A stretch of DNA of 64,000 nt from Chrysopilus asiliformis (taxonomy: Eukaryota; Arthropoda; Insecta; Diptera; Rhagionidae), in the NCBI GenBank assembly GCA_964034945.1, contig OZ035960.1, positions 14,263,903-14,327,902 on the forward strand. The letters are read 5' to 3'. Positions within the stretch are counted from its first letter, which is position 1. Every line of letters starts with the position of its first letter. The translations under genes were made by a program, and so were the position numbers. The notes beneath the pieces were generated by a model. It saw nothing but the letters and a program-made list of their open reading frames with translations, was not told the DNA's origin and did not search any database. This document shows positions 59,249 to 64,000 of the stretch, in pieces.

Positions 59249-61053
59249 GTAAGCATTTGACTTTAAGTATAAATCCATAGAAATAAATGCGCCAATGAAT
59301 TATTCATAAACACAAAAGATCCCATTATCTCTATCTTTTCCTATTTTTCTCAATTTTTGGGGGATTGTGTTAGTATTCAAGCGACTATTACTTAAAACCG
59401 AGTCAAAATGATGAAATACCAAAAGCCGATTAAATCAGGAGCCATTTAAGACCCTTTAAAATGTCGAAACTCATGGGGAAACGAACAGGAAATATAAGGA
59501 GACTGGCTGGAATAAACGATGATAAAGTTTAAAACCATTTAGGGTTTTATATAATACCCAATCGATGTCGAAATGTCTCAGTTTCGTTTCACATATAGAT
59601 GAATTTTGTCAATCGAGTTGTGCTGTGAGCAAAAAAGGGAAACAAGGATCGAGATGTATTCGAAAAATGCCACCCCCTTTAGTGAAAGTCCGTGTAGAGG
59701 ATCGGTGTTGGCAAAAATTTACCATCGACAGGCGTTAAAAACAACAAAATTCAGATGGAACAGGGAAAAATCTAACGAAGACTTCAAGTTTTGAATATTT
59801 AACTATACATATACCGTTTACAGGAATTCGCAAACTTTAGATACTTATCCTAAAGACTTTGGGTGTAGTTTCCGGGCGATTTTTTCACCGCCTTTCACTT
59901 CCCTATGTGATCAGCTTCTTCCGACAAAATAACGAGACCAAAATCTTTTATAACACAAGCATAAATATCAAAGGAAAAAAAAAAGAAAATTTCTGAAAAC
60001 AAGAAAGAAACGGAAATTTCAAACTCACTAAGAACAAACCTGAGTCAAAACCTGAGCCTAAACCGTCGTGCATTAAAGATTGTAAATAATTGCTCAAGCG
60101 TAAGTAATGCTTCAACTTAGTTTAATAATTGCTAAGCAAATTTAAAAGGTCCTTGTCTGTAGTAGGCATACAAGTACATACAAGTACATATTTATACTAC
60201 ATGTATTTGTATTTTATATACGACTACATATTCAAGAAGGACCTACACATCACATCGTTCGGGAAAAGTTAAAACATTTGTAAAGTTTCTGTATGAGCAA
60301 TTTCTTCGATATTTCAATGTTGTTTTTAACTTTTCATATTCTTGGAAAAGTTTACTTAACATTTTGTGTTTTTTGTGTGTTTTTATTCTCAACAACCATT
60401 TAAATTTTGATATTGTATGAAAATTTCAAGCATGCATTTGTATGATCCGACTTTGCGTAAAAAATTGTTCGGAAACATGAAAAAAAAGTTTGCAAAAAAA
60501 CCGGAAACCAAGAGAAACATTTCGATTCTGAAACGTCTTGTGTAAGCTTTAAAATAAACTGAATAATAATTTTACTGTTAGGAGTTTATGAAATTCAACG
60601 CAGTTAAATTTGTATAATTAATTTCTTCCAAGCTAGCATCTACGTCTCACCAAGGGATTTTGATTGAAGATAATAGGTTAACAAATTAAATTAAAGGAAA
60701 TTTTTCGGGGTTTTGTTTAAAGACAGAAAAAATTTCATTCACTTATCATGAGGAAATCACATTTCGTAATTTGTAGAAAAGTTTTTTTTTGTAATTTTTT
60801 GTACCTATTTTAAATTTTGTGGGTTCCTCAGCAAGAAATTTCGAAAAAAATCCCTTGCTAATAAAAATCGTATGATAATAAGATAAAAACTCAAAAATTC
60901 CCAAATGGTAGGGGAAAAGTAGTTCATGTGCTCAAACATAATTTCGATAGGATTAAAAGGGATAAAAATTTGAAAAATCGCAATAATTCTGTTGAGTTAT
61001 TTCATGTAAAATATTGATTTGCGATTAAAAAACGTAAACGAATTAATCTAGAA
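59249..61053 (+). other. GABA-B-R1: GABA-B-R1 downstream intron, unassigned part
   Basis: AT-rich with no recognised exon. The frame at 59606..59794 is basic and has no domain or splice signals worth trusting. ACAAGTACATA repeats at 60171..60191. Confidence 0.6.
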
Positions 61054-61604
61054 CAGGGCCAGGCAAGCTTTTAAAGTTCTCGGGCATCCACTACCACTGA
61101 CAAGCGATTTACTTGTTTATATGGCTTGCTCTCGGAGCCAAGTTTAAACGTTGTTGAAAGCTCTTTTTCGTTATGCTTGGTTTTGACACTGTTTCGTCCC
61201 GCCGGAAGATCCTAACCTAAAAATAAACAAAGATAGAAGGATTAAATAAAACAACATCAAAACCTACGAAAACAAATAGACTTACCAGAATAAAGGATCA
61301 TCACTCCACGCATCTAGAAAAATCAAAAGGATTATCACAAAATAATGTAAAAACGTTACCTTTAAATCCGCGATCAACATCGTTTTTATCACATTATAAA
61401 CAAACATCAAATGTCAAAATCAAACCCTGCCAACCAAAAACGAACATTTGTGAGGTTTGATCCATGGCAGAATATTCGAGAAAATAAACGACTTCCGCTA
61501 AAGTGCCTATAAAAACCGAGCAAGACACTTAGCGAGACCAGAATTCATCCAGCTGTGGACGAGTTCATAACTACCAGCCTTGACTGGTCAACCGCTGTTA
61601 TTGC

Positions 61605-61853
61605 AGCCAACCTACCAGCTTTGTCTGGTCAACCCACCAGCTTTGTCTGGTCAACCCACCAGCTTTGTCTGGTCAACCCACCAGCTTTGTCTGGTCAATC
61701 CACCAGCTTTGTCTGGTCAATCCACCAGTTTTATCTGGTCAATCCACCAGCCGTGTCTGGTCAACCTACCAGCTTTGCCTGGTCAATCGCTGTTTTCGCA
61801 GCCAACCAACCAGCCGTGTCTGGTCAACCTACCAGCTTTGCCTGGTCAATCAA
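61605..61853. repeat. 22-bp tandem repeat inside the LTR
   Basis: Unit CCAGCTTTGTCTGGTCAACC plus CA, about ten copies, with one non-repeat gap around CGCTGTTTTCGCAGCC. Because 22 is not a multiple of three, the three plus-strand frames give the same peptide set in rotation, producing overlapping false ORFs. It lies between the TATA box and AATAAA. Confidence 0.88.
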
Positions 61854-62051
61854 TTTACAATAAACGCAGCATCATCAAACTAGAGAGCATCACTACACGT
61901 GGAATCATCATCACATTGGAACCACATTGGAATGAATTAGATTGAATTATCATCAGAATTGAAATTTATTTGTCATACGAATTGAATTATTATAAACAGC
62001 TTAGTTTAAAGCACATTTACGACTTTCAGAATTGATTTGATTATAGATTTA

Positions 62052-62718
62052 CAGCCTTATTAATAAAAAATCCCTAACACGGAGATAACTCATGTGCTAA
62101 CTAACTCCGAGATAGCAAACTTATCCATTAGATAACTATTCTTATTAATAAAAAAATTTCCTCCATATAATAGCTAACTCGTATTTTATTTAAAAATTTC
62201 GCTGGAATACGGCAACCTTTGTGCCGAATTGTACCAAAAAATACGAAAATCTTTTACATTTAAGTCAAATTTTGGTTTTTTAAATCCGTTTCCTTGGAGA
62301 CGATATTAAAATAAGTCATATTTTGGTTTTTTAAATCCGTTTCCTTGGAGACAATATTAAAATAGGAGTGAAATTAATGTTTTTATTTTAATTGTGATTC
62401 ACTGCAAAGTAATTAAAAGTGGAAAATTTAAAAATTGAAGGAAAGCGATCAGAAAATTGGTGTTCAAGTGATAAGGTAATATAATAAAACAACATAAATT
62501 GCATTTTTTTAATGGATCATTGCTTCTTCCAGTCTTTTTTGCAAGAGTTATGCGCCGTCAAGAGTTATCAACTCCTTAACTCGAGGAAATCGGTATGTTA
62601 GCTAACACAAAGTTAACTAACGTCAGTTAACTCTTAAAATTTTTTATTAATAAGAATTTCGAGTTATCCACTGCGTAAACCATTGATAAAAATTAACTAA
62701 CGTTTATTAATAAGGCTG
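62052..62718. mobile_element. Harbinger-type MITE nested in the LTR
   Basis: TTA at 62049..62051 and 62719..62721. Ends CAGCCTTATTAATAAA and TTTATTAATAAGGCTG are inverted copies. The outer 100 bp on each side carries GTTAACTAACG-like and GAGATAACTC/GAGTTATCC words. A ~51-bp tandem duplication (TTTTGGTTTTTTAAATCCG…TTGGAGAC) is at 62263..62364. Non-coding. Confidence 0.8.
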
Positions 62719-63445
62719 TTATATTATAAATTAAAAATATAAAGTTAATATATTATTTAATTAAACTTGCTAGTTTTTTATTTGTTTTCTATTCGATTAT
62801 CAGTTTACCACACCCGTGCGTAAACAGACACACTGTTAATTGTTTTACTTTACGTTAAAAAAAAGTTTTGATAATGAAAAACTTTTATATGAAATTTCCG
62901 AATTACAATCGGAAAATAAAAATAATTTCATAAAACCAGAAACATTAATTTGATCAATTGACATTTTATGAAACGACTGAAAATGCCTATTTAAATTGTA
63001 TTTTTTTATTGTTTTAATTTCCTGAAATCATAGTAAACATTGCATTGTGTTATCACACCGAATAAGAAAACAATCATGTTCAAAATTCGTGTCGTCTTTT
63101 GAGACAGAACGCTTCATGATTTTCAGCAGTGTTAAATTTTTCATGATTTTCAGTAGTATGAAATACACCACTGCTTCAGTCAATGTCCTAATGACAACTG
63201 AGCTAATAAAAATCTCTCGCATAAATGGCCTTAGAACTCAGCAAAGCTCCATGGTATGCAAAATGCACAAGTGGAAGCAGAACGGGTTATATGCAATGTG
63301 AAACAGATTATTTCTTTCATATGCGTATGTATGCAGTTTTCGTACAAGCCAGAATGAAACGGGTAGCATGAAGAATCGATGTATAAAAGGGCAATTTGAG
63401 CCTCGAAGTTGCCCTTGGTGCACATGGCTGCAGAGGGCTGATCTA

Positions 63446-64000
63446 GAAACATAACAAAAGCTATAATTGCCAATCTGGCAATTATTGAAAACCCGTATGG
63501 TGATATTGGTATCAAAATTCGAACAGTTGTACCAAAATTCCACTTTGAAATCAAACTTTCCAATAAGATTTTTTAAAACTTATTCCAATCGGATTTTGAT
63601 GTATGGGAGTTTTATGTAGAATCTAAATAACTTTTGTTCTTGCACTTTTTTGATAAGATGCACCGTTTTTGAGGTATTCGCAAAAAACATTTTCGTTCGT
63701 ATGGGGGGTACCCCCCCTAATGATCCGTTTTTGCCCATTAACGAACTTAGCCTCGCATTTTACGAAAAACGGATCCACGCAAAATTTCAAGTCTCTAGCT
63801 TAATCCGTGCGCCCGAAATCCGCGCCACAGACGGACGGACGGACAGACAGACAGACGGACAGACAGACGGACGGACATGCAAAATTCAATTTTTTTTATT
63901 ATTCTAAACACACTGGTGTATTTCTTTTTTGTGTGTGATGACGGGATCTTGGCGTTACAAACGGTAAAGCAAAGTTAATATACCCTTTGGTTTCACCATA
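63446..64000 (-). mobile_element. DINE-A copy A7, cut by the window edge
   Basis: AAACATAACAAAAGC, hairpin ATTGCCAATCTGGCAAT, GGGGGGTACCCCCC palindrome, GACGGACAGACAG microsatellite, to TTTCACCATA at the last base. Its end overlaps the hAT duplication ATCTAGAA, so the hAT copy Q2 inserted right at the border of this element. Confidence 0.85.

Larger units (their letters stand above)
61190..62826 (+). mobile_element. Probable solo LTR inside hAT copy Q2
   Basis: Starts TGTTTCGTCCCGCCGG and ends GCGTAAACA (TG…CA), flanked by a 5-bp duplication GACAC (61185..61189 and 62827..62831). Deleting it and one GACAC gives TTTTGACACACTGTTAATTG, exactly the sequence of Q1. Inside are a TATA box TATAAAAA at 61508 and a polyadenylation signal AATAAA at 61859, as expected for a retrotransposon LTR. 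Without the nested MITE it is about 967 bp. No gag-pol is present, so it is a solo LTR. Its clade (BEL, Gypsy or Copia) cannot be told. Confidence 0.85.
61054..63440 (-). mobile_element. hAT-type element copy Q2, split by an LTR
   Basis: Perfect 8-bp duplication ATCTAGAA at 61046..61053 and 63441..63448. Bases 61054..61189 and 62832..63440 together match Q1 in reverse. Ends are CAGGGCCAGG and GAGGGCTG. The element's middle is interrupted by 61190..62826. Confidence 0.9.

Noticed and set aside
61605..61853. CRISPR-like array
   Set aside because: The units are contiguous tandem repeats without unique spacers, in an animal genome.
61555..61945. Three overlapping ORFs with a repeating SGQPTSFVWS-type peptide
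   Set aside because: A 22-bp unit rotates through all frames; the ORFs are LTR repeat sequence, not a protein.

Overview
This window is AT-rich animal genomic DNA, most probably from a fly (Diptera, likely Brachycera but not Drosophila itself). The grounds are three. Two short exons match the insect metabotropic GABA-B receptor subunit 1. There is a small secreted DUF1091-type gene with a tiny intron after the signal peptide, a pattern typical of flies. Several repeat families have the structure of dipteran DINE-1/INE-1 (Helentron-associated) elements. No prokaryotic genes, tRNA, rRNA or CRISPR array were seen.

Only two genes are convincing. (1) A DUF1091-like gene at 7495..8074 (+), two exons, 175 residues, intact. 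(2) Two consecutive coding exons of GABA-B-R1 at 55330..55464 and 59078..59248 (+), both whole-codon exons, separated by a 3.6 kb intron full of transposon remnants. The rest of the receptor lies outside the window or was not found. If its upstream exon is beyond the left edge, most of this window, including the DUF1091 gene, would be a very large receptor intron.

The rest is a transposon graveyard, much of it datable by nesting. Left part (1..10.4 kb): a complete Helitron-like element, a TA-flanked MITE, a 9-bp tandem array, a piggyBac-like MITE, a 12-bp minisatellite inside an old DINE-like copy, and a Tigger/pogo element whose transposase ends are joined in frame through a DINE fragment. 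Middle (11..55 kb): at least seven copies of one DINE-like family (A), four of a second (B), several diverged copies (C), five Helitron-like copies or fragments, hAT-, piggyBac- and Harbinger-type MITEs, and long AT-rich stretches without recognisable content. Right part (55..64 kb): the receptor exons, two piggyBac-like MITEs, a Harbinger-type element with a MADF-like ORF, and a four-layer nest (hAT element containing an LTR, which contains a Harbinger-type MITE, all next to a DINE-A copy).

No new multi-gene system was found. The most informative observations are the precise empty-site reconstructions, the chimeric Tigger-DINE reading frame, and two DINE-like families that share architecture but not sequence. 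All family names come from termini, target-site duplications and remembered family features; no database search was possible.
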